This document shows, in pieces, positions 1-7,841 of a DNA stretch of 64,000 bases; the stretch's first letter is position 1, and every line of letters starts with the position of its first letter. A program made the translations under genes and the position numbers. This DNA comes from DASZQY01 sp035548515 (GTDB taxonomy: Bacteria; Pseudomonadota; Alphaproteobacteria; Rhizobiales; Kaistiaceae). Under the pieces are notes generated by a model. The model searched no databases. It was not told the DNA's origin and saw nothing but the letters and a program-made list of their open reading frames with translations. The DNA lies in NCBI GenBank assembly GCA_035548515.1, contig DASZSW010000018.1, forward strand, positions 1 to 64,000, in the 5' to 3' direction.

Positions 1-9
1 CGTTCCCCG

Positions 10-1305
10 CTATGCGCTCTTCTTCTTCGCCGACGCCGTGAAGCGTTCAAGCAACGTCGACAGATCGAAGCCACCGCGTTTCGGACGACGGGCCTCCGCC
101 CTGCCCGTCACGATGCGGGCGACGAGGTCGAACGATTCGGCGATCGGGCTCTTGGCGTCGGTCTCGGCGATCATCTGGCCGTTGTTCGCGGCGGTGCCGA
201 ACAACTGCGCGTCGAAGGGCACGACGACGACCGGCTGGATGCCGAGGGCGGTGGCGAAATCATCGACCTTGATCTCGGGACGCTTGGCCAGGTTCGCCTT
301 GTTGATGACGAGGCGCGGCGGATGGTCGTTGCTGCGCCCGGCCTTCAACAGGTCCACCATGTTCTTCGCGTTGCGGAGATTGGCGAGGTCGGGCTCGGCG
401 GTGATGACGATCTCGTCGGCTGCGAGCAGCGTCTTCTTCACCCACGCGTTCCAGGCGTGCGGAATGTCGAGGATGACGGTCGGAACGCCCGACTGGGCGA
501 CATCGATGACGTGCTCAAAGGCGCTCTCGCTGAAGTCGTAGGTGCGATCCAGCGTGGCGGGAGCGGCAAGCAGGCTCAGGTGATCCGAGCAGCGGGCGAG
601 CAAGCGATCAAGGAAGTTGTCGTCGAGGCGATCGGGGGCATTCACCGCTTCGGCGATGCCTTGCGCGGGATCCTGATTGAAGTCGAGGCCGGCCGTGCCG
701 AAGGCGAGGTCGAGATCGGCGACGACGACGTCGTTTTCGAAGCTGCGGGCGATCGACCACGCGACGTTGTGGGCGACCATCGAGGAGCCGACGCCGCCCT
801 TGGCGCCGATGAAGGCGATGGAACGGCCGAGCGGCTGGGTGTTGCGCTCAACGTAGAGCTCCGACACCGCCTTGATGATGCCCATCAGGTTGACCGGAGC
901 GACCAGATATTCGCTGACACCGCGCTGAGCCAGGTTGCGATACAGCTCGACGTCGTTGACGTGGCCAATGATGACGACCTTGGTGCCGGGATCGCAGACC
1001 TCGGCGAGGCGATCGAGCTCTGCCTCCAGCCGCTCGCGCGGCAGGCGAGTCTCGACGATGATGAGATTGGGCGTAGCCGCGGCCTGATAGAACTCGGCCG
1101 CCGCAGCGATGCCGCCGGTCTGCACCTTGACGTGGGCGCGGGCCATGCGGCGATCGCGCGCCGCCGCTTCGATCGCCGCGATCAGGTCAGGCGATTCGCA
1201 AAAGGCCTGGATGGAGATGCGCGGGACGGGGCGAACGTCGACGGAGGCCTCGGCGGCCGCCCTCTCCCCGGCCGGTCCGGTATCCCTGTAAGCGAGATCG
1301 GTCAT
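10..1305 (-). CDS. cpaE: Pilus assembly ATPase-like protein CpaE/TadZ
   Basis: A 431-residue protein of the CpaE/TadZ family, which localises the Tad (Flp) pilus machine, often at a cell pole. Residues about 30-155 form a receiver-like N-terminal domain. They are followed by a ParA/MinD-type ATPase domain whose deviant Walker A motif, GAKGGVGSSM, lies at about 167-176. The sequence VVADLDLAFGTAGLDF follows, as in MinD-like ATPases. The ATG sits 2 nt downstream of the cpaD stop codon, so it is co-transcribed with cpaB-cpaC-cpaD. In related genomes cpaF, tadB and tadC come next; they would lie off the left edge. Family assignment is firm; the localisation role is inferred from homologues. Confidence 0.93.
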   Translation of the reverse strand: MTDLAYRDTGPAGERAAAEASVDVRPVPRISIQAFCESPDLIAAIEAAARDRRMARAHVKVQTGGIAAAAEFYQAAATPNLIIVETRLPRERLEAELDRLAEVCDPGTKVVIIGHVNDVELYRNLAQRGVSEYLVAPVNLMGIIKAVSELYVERNTQPLGRSIAFIGAKGGVGSSMVAHNVAWSIARSFENDVVVADLDLAFGTAGLDFNQDPAQGIAEAVNAPDRLDDNFLDRLLARCSDHLSLLAAPATLDRTYDFSESAFEHVIDVAQSGVPTVILDIPHAWNAWVKKTLLAADEIVITAEPDLANLRNAKNMVDLLKAGRSNDHPPRLVINKANLAKRPEIKVDDFATALGIQPVVVVPFDAQLFGTAANNGQMIAETDAKSPIAESFDLVARIVTGRAEARRPKRGGFDLSTLLERFTASAKKKSA

Positions 1306-1307
1306 CG

Positions 1308-2054
1308 CTACTGCCCCACACCCTCTGCCACGGTGCCGCCGCTCTCGCCCGAGGTGTCGCTCGTGAAGCGCTGGCCGGTCCGGTATTTCTGAAGCACGTC
1401 GGCGCGGCGGGCGGCGTCCGCCGGCGGCATGCCGCGCGGGTACAGCAGATCGAGCGGGTTATCGACCATGGCCGCGAGGTTCTGCTGCGTGGCGCAGCCG
1501 AACGCCTCGTAGTGGCGATTGAAGTTGGTCTGGGTAACCAGATCCGGCCACGGGCCGCACGGGGCGGTGGTCGCGGCGATGTGGTTGTAGGCCAGACGCA
1601 CGGGCGCGACGCGCTCGTCCGACCCGGCGCGGTAGACGCGGTAGGAGATCATCCTGGGATCGACGCCCATGTCGCGCAGCACATTCTCCGCCTGCACCGC
1701 GATGCCGGCGGCGGCAACCTGGTTGGGCGATCCCGACGGCGCGACAACCGCAATCGTCGTCGTGCCGCTGACTAGGAACTCCTGGCCGAAGAAGCGAATG
1801 TTGTCGGCCTCGGCGCCCGGCAGGATCTTGCTGTCGACGCTGACCGGAATGTCCATGGTGGCGACCTGATCCTGAATCGTGATCGGATGGGTCACGTGAT
1901 AGTCGTCCGCGGCGGCGGTCGAGGCGGTGCTGATCGGATCGACCGGCGGCTTGGCGCAGCCAGCGAGCGCCGCGAGGAGCACGGCGGTGGTGGCCGCGGC
2001 CGCCAGGCGCGTGCGCCGGTGGCGCAGGCCGATGAACGACGAATGGGGAGTCAT
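1308..2054 (-). CDS. cpaD: Pilus assembly lipoprotein CpaD
   Basis: A 248-residue CpaD family protein, an outer-membrane-associated part of the Tad pilus thought to act with the CpaC secretin. A basic N-terminus and hydrophobic stretch end in the lipobox LAGC, with Cys33 as the predicted lipidation site. The remainder, with the motif RLAYNHIAA, fits the family. I chose the ATG at 2054 because GGAG lies 9 nt upstream; an in-frame ATG five codons earlier (2069) has no obvious ribosome binding site. The frame stays open further upstream but there overlaps cpaC and is not coding. Stop is 2 nt before cpaE. Confidence 0.88.
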   Translation of the reverse strand: MTPHSSFIGLRHRRTRLAAAATTAVLLAALAGCAKPPVDPISTASTAAADDYHVTHPITIQDQVATMDIPVSVDSKILPGAEADNIRFFGQEFLVSGTTTIAVVAPSGSPNQVAAAGIAVQAENVLRDMGVDPRMISYRVYRAGSDERVAPVRLAYNHIAATTAPCGPWPDLVTQTNFNRHYEAFGCATQQNLAAMVDNPLDLLYPRGMPPADAARRADVLQKYRTGQRFTSDTSGESGGTVAEGVGQ

Positions 2055-2106
2055 GGGATCGGGCTCCATTGGTGCCGAACGGGCGAGCATCGTCTGGTCC
2101 GCTGCT

Positions 2107-3714
2107 TCACTGGTAGATGTAGCCAAAAGTGCCTTGGTACTTGCCGCCCGACGGCGGCGGCGTGGCGCTGCTGCCATAGATGCGGTTGAGATTGCCAAGG
2201 AGCTGGGCCTGGGCATCGCTGGCCGGCGCAAAACCCTGGTCGGGGGTGGCGAGCGCGTCGCGCGACACCGGCCGCACCAGGTAAGGCGTGGCAATGATGA
2301 CCAGCTCGGTCTCGTCGCGCTGGAAGTCGCGACTGCGGAAGAGAGCGCCGAGGATCGGAAGCTTGCCGAGGCCGGGCAGCGCGCTGATGGCCTGGCGCGT
2401 GCTGTCTTCAAGCAGGCCGCCCAGCACCATGGAGCCGCCCGAGGGCAGCTCGAGCGTGGTCTCGGCGCGGCGCACCTTGAGCGAGGGGATGCTGACATCG
2501 GGGCCAAGGGCGACGGCGCCGTCGGTCGACAGCTCCGACACTTCGGTCTTGACGTGCAGGCTGATGCGGCCGTCGTCGAGCACCACCGGGGTCATCGAAA
2601 GCGCGACGCCGAAGGGCTTGAACGAGATCGTGACGTTGCCGCTCTGGTCCTTGCCGGTCGGAACCGGGAACTCGCCGCCGGCCAGGAAGGAGGCCGACTC
2701 GCCGGAAATCGCGGTCAGGGTCGGCTCGGCCAGCGTGCGATAGAGGCCGGTCTGCTCAAGGGCGCGGATGGTGGCGCCGAGCTGGCGCTGGGCGACCGTG
2801 GGATCGTCGGTCGAGCTGGAGCCCGGGTTCTGCGTCAGGTAGTTCTGCACGTAGGTGCCGCTGATCGAGGACGGCGGCTGCGAGCCGGTGACGGGGAACG
2901 GCAACGCAACGCTGCCGCCAACCAGCACCTGGCCGAGAACATTGCCGAGGCCGAGGATGGAGGCGATGTCGATGTTCTGGGCGTTCCAACTTATGCCGAG
3001 CTGCTTGACGAGGTTGCGATTGATCTCGGCGACGCTGACCTTGACCTGCACCTGATCCTGACCCTGGATGGTCAGCATGTTGACGACGGTGGAACTGACA
3101 CTGGCGCCGCCGGCGCTCGAGACGGTGACGCCGCCGGCGTCGCTGCCGGTGCCCTGGGCCTGGGCGCCGCCGTTGAGGAAGACGTTGGCGATGTCCTGCG
3201 CCCGCCGGGAATCGGCCGCGTTGCGGACGCCGCCGGACAGGATGAGATTGTCGCTGACGATCTCGACCTGAATGTTGGAATCGGGCAGCAGCTGGTGAAG
3301 CAGGGTGGTGAGCGCCGCCGTGTCGCGCTCGACCGACAACTCGAGCGAGACGATCTGCTGGCCGGCGCGATCGAAAACGATGACGTTGGATTCGCCGACG
3401 GCGACGCCTGTCACGTAGATGCGCCGCGGCGTGCGGATCACGGCGTCGGCGATGGCGGGGTTGGAGACGAGGATGTCGCGCGCGTCGCGCGGCAGGTCGA
3501 TGACCAGCGACTTGTCGAGGCCGACCTTGACGGCGCGCTGGACCGCACCCGCATCGTAAGTGCCGGTACCGGAGGCAGGGGTGTCCGCCCGTGCGCCGGC
3601 GGCACCGAGCCCACCGGCGAGAAGCAGCGCGGCGCCGGCGATGAGGAGCATGCGCGGGAACGTCATCTGGGCAATCCCTTGATTGGCTGGTCTCGGCGTG
3701 GTGCGGCGCGTCAT
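2107..3714 (-). CDS. cpaC: Tad pilus outer-membrane secretin CpaC
   Basis: A secretin (RcpA/CpaC family) that forms the outer-membrane channel for the Flp pilus. After a signal peptide (hydrophobic core LLIAGAALLLAGG, cleavage near ARA) comes the pilus-assembly N-terminal domain with VSNPAIADAVI, a BON-like region, and the C-terminal secretin domain with FLAGGEFPVP and the TEVSELS segment. Two starts are plausible: the ATG at 3714 (535 aa, GAGGTG 8 nt upstream, 7 nt after the cpaB stop) or the ATG at 3666 (519 aa, AAGGGA about 8 nt upstream), which gives a more ordinary signal peptide. The internal gene order cpaB-cpaC-cpaD-cpaE is standard. Confidence 0.93.
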   Translation of the reverse strand: MTRRTTPRPANQGIAQMTFPRMLLIAGAALLLAGGLGAAGARADTPASGTGTYDAGAVQRAVKVGLDKSLVIDLPRDARDILVSNPAIADAVIRTPRRIYVTGVAVGESNVIVFDRAGQQIVSLELSVERDTAALTTLLHQLLPDSNIQVEIVSDNLILSGGVRNAADSRRAQDIANVFLNGGAQAQGTGSDAGGVTVSSAGGASVSSTVVNMLTIQGQDQVQVKVSVAEINRNLVKQLGISWNAQNIDIASILGLGNVLGQVLVGGSVALPFPVTGSQPPSSISGTYVQNYLTQNPGSSSTDDPTVAQRQLGATIRALEQTGLYRTLAEPTLTAISGESASFLAGGEFPVPTGKDQSGNVTISFKPFGVALSMTPVVLDDGRISLHVKTEVSELSTDGAVALGPDVSIPSLKVRRAETTLELPSGGSMVLGGLLEDSTRQAISALPGLGKLPILGALFRSRDFQRDETELVIIATPYLVRPVSRDALATPDQGFAPASDAQAQLLGNLNRIYGSSATPPPSGGKYQGTFGYIYQ

Positions 3715-3721
3715 CGACGGA

Positions 3722-4576
3722 TCACCTCATCACGCTGACGTCATGGGCGACGCCGTTCCTGACGACGGTGACGGCGCCGTTCTCCTTGGTGCTGCCGATG
3801 AGATGAACGGCATCGGCGGCGGCATCCTTCGGCGTGACATGGGAGTCGGCGACGGAACGCAGCGCGAGCGTCAGGCGGTCGCTCATCTGCTGGGCGACGG
3901 CCAGAATCTGAACCTGCTGCGGCGTCAGCTCGAGCGTCGCGGTCTGGCCGATAACCGTCTCGCCGCTGTCGCTGCCGCTGGTGCTGCTGTCGGTCTTGTT
4001 CTCGACCGTCTGGTCGATGGCGAGGACCCGCACGTTGTTGAGAATGGTCTCGGTCAGATACGGATTGCCGCCATTGGTCGAGGCATCGGGATTTTGGCGC
4101 GTCATGATCACGTCGACGCGGTCATTCGGCAGGATGAAGCCGCCGGCGCTGGTGTCGGTCGAGATCTTGAGGGCGACGGCGCGCATGCCCGCCGGCAGGA
4201 TCGCCGACATGTAGCCGCGGTCGGAGTTGATCAGCTTGGCCTGGTTGATCGGCTCGCCGCTGTAGATGGTGGCGCGGGCAATCGAGCCGACGAGCGGCTG
4301 CAGCTGCTGACTGCCGTCACCCTGCTTGGTGATGAAGTGATCGGAGACGCCGCTGTTCGGCCAGTCCTGCCAGCTCATCGAAGCGGCGTCGAGACGGCCG
4401 CCGACAGGAATGTCCTTGGTGGCCACCAGAACCTGCGAGGTGACCGGGGCGGCCGGCGCCTGGGCTGTGGCGACGACGGGCGCCGGGCGCGGAGCGGAAA
4501 GGCGCATCGCAATGAAGGCGGCGATGAGCCCGGCGATGACCGCCACCGCGAGAACTGCGACTCGAGTGATCTTCAT
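3722..4576 (-). CDS. cpaB: Flp pilus assembly protein CpaB (RcpC)
   Basis: A 284-residue CpaB/RcpC protein, a periplasmic, inner-membrane-anchored part of the Tad pilus. One N-terminal membrane segment (about residues 5-27) is followed by an SAF domain (VLVATKDIPVGGRLD at roughly 48-62) and the family's C-terminal region with TLELTPQQVQILAVAQQ. I take the ATG at 4576, with GAGGG 9 nt upstream; a TTG three codons earlier lacks such support. A 214-bp gap separates it from cpaA, so cpaB probably has its own promoter and heads a cpaBCDE transcript. Confidence 0.92.
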   Translation of the reverse strand: MKITRVAVLAVAVIAGLIAAFIAMRLSAPRPAPVVATAQAPAAPVTSQVLVATKDIPVGGRLDAASMSWQDWPNSGVSDHFITKQGDGSQQLQPLVGSIARATIYSGEPINQAKLINSDRGYMSAILPAGMRAVALKISTDTSAGGFILPNDRVDVIMTRQNPDASTNGGNPYLTETILNNVRVLAIDQTVENKTDSSTSGSDSGETVIGQTATLELTPQQVQILAVAQQMSDRLTLALRSVADSHVTPKDAAADAVHLIGSTKENGAVTVVRNGVAHDVSVMR

Positions 4577-4640
4577 GACACGCAACCCTCAGCCAGCGCG
4601 TTGTCGTCCACGTGAACGCAAATCTCGCCCGGCAATCGTG

Positions 4641-4656
4641 TAATTATGGTTAACCA
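4641..4656 (-). promoter_or_regulatory. Candidate CtrA-type half-site upstream of cpaB
   Basis: Read on the minus strand this is GGTTAACCATAATTA, containing TTAACCAT, a form common in alphaproteobacterial CtrA boxes. It lies about 70 bp upstream of cpaB in the 214-bp gap before that gene. Pilus genes are CtrA targets in Caulobacter; the link here is inference from motif and context only. Confidence 0.3.
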
Positions 4657-4790
4657 ACGGTGAGAATTCGTAACTAACGAAGCCCTAACCGACCGCGCCA
4701 GGCCGCCCGTGCCGCCGCCGCACCTGCAAGCGCACCGACAGCCGCCGGCGCACGCCGATCGTGAAGACGACCCCTGAGCGTCCGAGCCCG

Positions 4791-5309
4791 TCAGCTCAGG
4801 AACGCCGCCATCCATGCCGTATGCGGATAGACGGCGAGGCCACCAGCGGCCAGCGCGACACCGTACGGCACACCGCCGCCTTGATGGTGGAGGCGCGCCA
4901 CCCACGCCTGCCGCACGACGAAAGCTGGCAGCACTGCGCGGCGGAACGAAAGAATGACGAGTGTGAGAACCCCGCCGAAGATCGCCGACATGGCGATGAA
5001 ATCGACGGCGTTGCTCCAGCCGATCCACAGCGTCGTTACCGCCGCGAACTTGGCGTCGCCGCCGCCGATCCAGCCGGCGGCAAAGCAGCCGAAGGCGATC
5101 GCCAGGACGATGGCGCCGGCCAGCGCATCAAGCCCGAGCGTGCGCGCGTCAAGCCCGGCGAGCGGCGCCAGGACCGCAAACGCGGCGAGCAGCGCCAGCA
5201 CCAGCCGGTTGGAAATGGTCATCGTGAACAGATCGGAGATGGCGGCAAACGCCATCGCGAACGGAAACACGAAGAATGCGATCGTCTGGAACGTCGAGAT
5301 CATCGTCAT
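4791..5309 (-). CDS. cpaA: Prepilin peptidase CpaA (A24 family)
   Basis: A 172-residue inner-membrane aspartic peptidase (A24A, short TadV/CpaA type) that would process Flp prepilin and TadE-like pseudopilins. The catalytic aspartates are visible in SDLFTMTISN (about residue 26) and GGGDAKF (about residue 83). Several hydrophobic segments span the protein, and it lacks the N-terminal methylase domain of large PilD enzymes. ATG at 5309 is preferred over an upstream frame extension rich in Arg and Ser. It lies between flp and cpaB, as in other cpa loci, separated from flp by a strong hairpin. Confidence 0.9.
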   Translation of the reverse strand: MTMISTFQTIAFFVFPFAMAFAAISDLFTMTISNRLVLALLAAFAVLAPLAGLDARTLGLDALAGAIVLAIAFGCFAAGWIGGGDAKFAAVTTLWIGWSNAVDFIAMSAIFGGVLTLVILSFRRAVLPAFVVRQAWVARLHHQGGGVPYGVALAAGGLAVYPHTAWMAAFLS

Positions 5310-5439
5310 GCCGACCCGACTCTCCCAGCGGCGCGCGGGAGAGAAGCACGCCAATTGGTATCGGCCGATGATTAAGGGCGTCTGAAGCGGATGCTTAAAA
5401 TTGCACTGACGGCGCGAGTTTCGGCAGCGTCAGAAATGC

Positions 5440-5473
5440 AAAGGCAGCGCGGCCGTGCGACCGCGCTGCCTTT
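5440..5473 (-). terminator. Stem-loop terminator downstream of flp
   Basis: A perfect 13-bp inverted repeat (AAAGGCAGCGCGG, 8-nt loop, CCGCGCTGCCTTT) starting 22 nt beyond the flp stop codon. On the flp strand the stem is followed by a short T-containing stretch. It is likely a terminator or an mRNA-stabilising attenuator that keeps pilin transcript above that of the downstream assembly genes. Confidence 0.75.
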
Positions 5474-5495
5474 GATTCTTCCCGTCCGCCAGCGA

Positions 5496-5678
5496 TCAGG
5501 TGCTGCCCGACGTGACGTTGATGTCGTCGGCGATGCCGCTGAACACGCTGTTCAGCTTGGTGCCGAGGGCGGTGGCGCCCAGGATGATGGCGACGCCGAT
5601 GAGCGTGGCAATCAGACCGTATTCAATGGCCGTCGCGCCGGACTCGTCCTTGGCGAAGCGAGCAAACAGAGACTTCAT
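5496..5678 (-). CDS. flp: Flp family type IVb pilin
   Basis: A 60-residue Flp/PilA pilin, the major subunit of the Tad pilus. A short basic leader (MKSLFARFAKDESG) ends at the processing glycine and is followed by ATAIEYGLIATLIGVAIILG, with the Glu-Tyr pair that defines Flp pilins and a hydrophobic helix. AAGGAG lies 9 nt before the ATG, the strongest ribosome binding site in the locus, as expected for a major subunit. CpaA, encoded just downstream, is its probable leader peptidase. Identification is essentially certain. Confidence 0.97.
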   Translation of the reverse strand: MKSLFARFAKDESGATAIEYGLIATLIGVAIILGATALGTKLNSVFSGIADDINVTSGST

Positions 5679-6087
5679 GGGTCGAACTCCTTACTAGATG
5701 GAACCAACTGGCTCCGGGTACTCGAAGGTGTTTCTTCGCGGCCGTAACCGACGCGGAAAGTACCGACAAAGTCCTGAGGGTTAGTTAATGCGGGAGGCCC
5801 CGATTCGGACGAGTGATTACTAATTGTTAACTCTACCAGATAGTGTATTTTCAGAATTGCTTGAGGAGCAATGGTAATTCTTCTTCGCTGATCTAATTTA
5901 CAGTCTATTCAGACCTAAAAATAAGCGATTGTTTTACTATACGGACGAATTCGTCTTTGAAGGTCCCGCGACAGGCCCGACGATTTGCCCGCGGTGACCG
6001 GGCGCCGGTTAAACCTTTCATTCACCATATCGCGGCTAGGCTCGGGCCACTGCAGTCGTTCCTCGCGCCCCGCGGAGACCTCTTCCC
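5679..6087. promoter_or_regulatory. AT-rich divergent promoter region between flp and the plus-strand tad genes
   Basis: These 409 bp hold no gene. Bases about 5780-5960 are strikingly AT-rich against their surroundings. They contain a TTAC-N6-TTAAC element (5817-5831, CtrA-like), a hairpin ATTGCT-TGAGG-AGCAAT (5856-5872) and a 12-bp perfect palindrome GACGAATTCGTC (5944-5955). The region must hold the flp promoter and probably that of the gene at 6088. Assigning individual sites is inference. Confidence 0.55.
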
Positions 6088-6552
6088 ATGTCTCTCTTCT
6101 CTCTCTCGCGCCTCGTGCTTCCGGCGCTGGCCGTTACCTCCGCCCTCGCCTCGGTGCCAGCCAAGGCTGAGCCGATCGCGGTGGTCGTCGACCAGGCGAA
6201 GGTGATGCGGGTCTCGCGACCCGCGGACATCGTCATCATCGGCAACCCGGCGATCGCGGACGCGACGATTCAGGACAGCCAGACGCTGATCATTACCGGC
6301 CACTCGTTCGGCACGACCAACCTGATCGTGCTCGACGGCCAGGGCCAGTCGATCGCCGAAGAGCAGATCACTGTGGCGCCGCAGAACGACCAGGTGGTCA
6401 CGGTTTACCGCCGCGCTTCGCGCCAAACCTTCTCGTGCACGCCGGATTGCTCGCCGGTGCTGGCGGTGGGCGACAACCAGCAGGCGTTCGACGCCGTCAA
6501 CGCGCAGATCCAGTCGCAGAGCTCTCTGGCGTCGGGCGCCGCCGGCAAGTAG
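6088..6552 (+). CDS. Stand-alone pilus-assembly N-terminal domain protein (CpaC-N-like)
   Basis: A 154-residue exported protein. A signal peptide (hydrophobic LVLPALAVTSALA, cleavage near AKA) precedes one domain matching the N-terminal domain of CpaC/RcpA secretins: compare IIGNPAIADATI here with LVSNPAIADAVI in cpaC of this window, then TNLIVLDGQGQ beside SNVIVFDRAGQ. There is no BON or secretin domain. A Cys pair sits in the tail (FSCTPDCSP). In Hyphomicrobiales such a protein is often encoded beside TadE-like genes. It may assist the secretin or pseudopilins in the periplasm; its precise role is not known to me. Confidence 0.85.
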   Translation: MSLFSLSRLVLPALAVTSALASVPAKAEPIAVVVDQAKVMRVSRPADIVIIGNPAIADATIQDSQTLIITGHSFGTTNLIVLDGQGQSIAEEQITVAPQNDQVVTVYRRASRQTFSCTPDCSPVLAVGDNQQAFDAVNAQIQSQSSLASGAAGK

Positions 6553-6690
6553 CGCGGCGGGCTGGTTAAGCGAACGTTGTCCGCCGGCCCGGTCTTTCGG
6601 CGCGGCGCGCAACCGTTCCTCAACGCTTATCGATCAAAGTCGAGCGGGGCCGTGGGAGACACGCTTGCCCCGCACCACGTTTTCGGCGTC

Positions 6691-7290
6691 ATGGCAGCTG
6701 TGATCGACGGCATCGGCAAAATCGGCAAGGCAGCGTTCGCGCGCAGCGGGCTGGCGCGCCTGTTCGACCGATTCGGCCGCAACGACGCGGGCGCAACCGC
6801 GGTGGAATTCAGTCTCGTCGCGCTGCCGTTCATCGCGCTGATGTTCGCGATCATCGAGACGGCGCTGGCTTTCTTCGCGCAGAATTATTTCGAGGACACG
6901 CTGGCGCGCACGGCGCGGCTGGTGCGCACCGGCCAGGCGCAGCAGGTCTCCACCAACGTCGACCAGTTCAAGGCGCTGATGTGCCTGAAGCTCTCGCCGA
7001 TGTTCAACTGCCCGGGCGGCCTGACGCTCGACGTGCGGACATACTCCTCCTTCGGCTCCATCACGCTCAGCATTCCCACGATCCCGGCCGGCCAGCCAAA
7101 CGCGGGCAACCTCGATACGAGCAACACGCAGTACAATCTCGGCAAGGGTGGCGACATCGTGCTGGTGCGCGCCTACTACGCTTGGCCGGTGTTCGTGAAC
7201 CGGCTCGGCAACAACCTTGCCACCATGCCGAACGGCACGCGCCTCCTGGTCGCGACCGCGGCTTTCCGAAACGAGCCATTCCCATGGTAG
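6691..7290 (+). CDS. TadE-like pseudopilin, first of a pair
   Basis: A 199-residue TadE/TadG-type protein. DAGATAVEFSLVALPFIALM contains the TadE signature (Glu next to the start of a single transmembrane helix), followed by a periplasmic domain with two Cys (LMCLKLSPMFNC) that may form a disulfide. It would be processed by CpaA and act as a minor pseudopilin. The frame is open back to a TTG at 6577; I chose the ATG at 6691, although its ribosome binding site is weak and a GTG at 6652 is possible. The stop overlaps the next gene by 7 nt. Confidence 0.85.
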   Translation: MAAVIDGIGKIGKAAFARSGLARLFDRFGRNDAGATAVEFSLVALPFIALMFAIIETALAFFAQNYFEDTLARTARLVRTGQAQQVSTNVDQFKALMCLKLSPMFNCPGGLTLDVRTYSSFGSITLSIPTIPAGQPNAGNLDTSNTQYNLGKGGDIVLVRAYYAWPVFVNRLGNNLATMPNGTRLLVATAAFRNEPFPW

Positions 7291-7841
7291 GCGGCATCTT
7301 CCAGCGGCTGCGGCGGCCGATCCGATTCATCCGCGACAAGCGCGGCGTCTCGGCGGTGGAGTTCGCGCTGATCCTGCCGGTGATGCTGACGATGTATCTC
7401 GGCTGCAACGAGCTCGGAAACGGGCTGACCATTGCGCGCAAGGTCACGCACGTGACGAGCACGCTCTCCGACCTGGTGACGCAGTCGAAGAATTCGATCT
7501 CCAGCACGGAGATGACCAACATCCTGAACGCCGCGGCGTCCATCATGACGCCCTACGGGACCTCGCTGCTCAAGATCAAGGTCAGCGAATACAAGATCGA
7601 TGCGAACAGCAAAGTCACGGTCGAGTGGAGTTCGGCGTATAACGATACGGCGCTCACCAAAAACGCCGTGATCACCAATCTTCCGGCGAACGTGAAGCAG
7701 GCGAGCACGTACCTGATCACGGCGGAAGTGCATTACGCCTACACGCCGACCATCGGTTACGTGATGACCGGTACGTTCGACCTGCACGACCAGTTCTACT
7801 TGCGGCCGCGCCTCAGCGACGGCATCACGGGGCCGTCTTAG
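7284..7841 (+). CDS. TadE-like pseudopilin, second of a pair
   Basis: A 185-residue protein starting at the ATG inside the last codons of the preceding gene (ATGGTAG, 7-nt overlap), which indicates translational coupling. KRGVSAVEFALILPVMLTMY carries the TadE-type prepilin motif and membrane helix; the rest is a periplasmic beta-rich domain. Its 3' end overlaps by 17 nt the convergent PhnD-like gene. Pairs of TadE-like genes usually provide minor pseudopilins of the Tad machine. Confidence 0.87.
   Translation: MVGGIFQRLRRPIRFIRDKRGVSAVEFALILPVMLTMYLGCNELGNGLTIARKVTHVTSTLSDLVTQSKNSISSTEMTNILNAAASIMTPYGTSLLKIKVSEYKIDANSKVTVEWSSAYNDTALTKNAVITNLPANVKQASTYLITAEVHYAYTPTIGYVMTGTFDLHDQFYLRPRLSDGITGPS

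Noticed and set aside
1927..3738. Open frame of 603 codons on the plus strand across cpaD-cpaC
   Set aside because: It is antisense to the clearly recognised secretin gene, has low-complexity Gly/Ala/Arg/Asp composition typical of high-GC shadow frames, and shows no domain.
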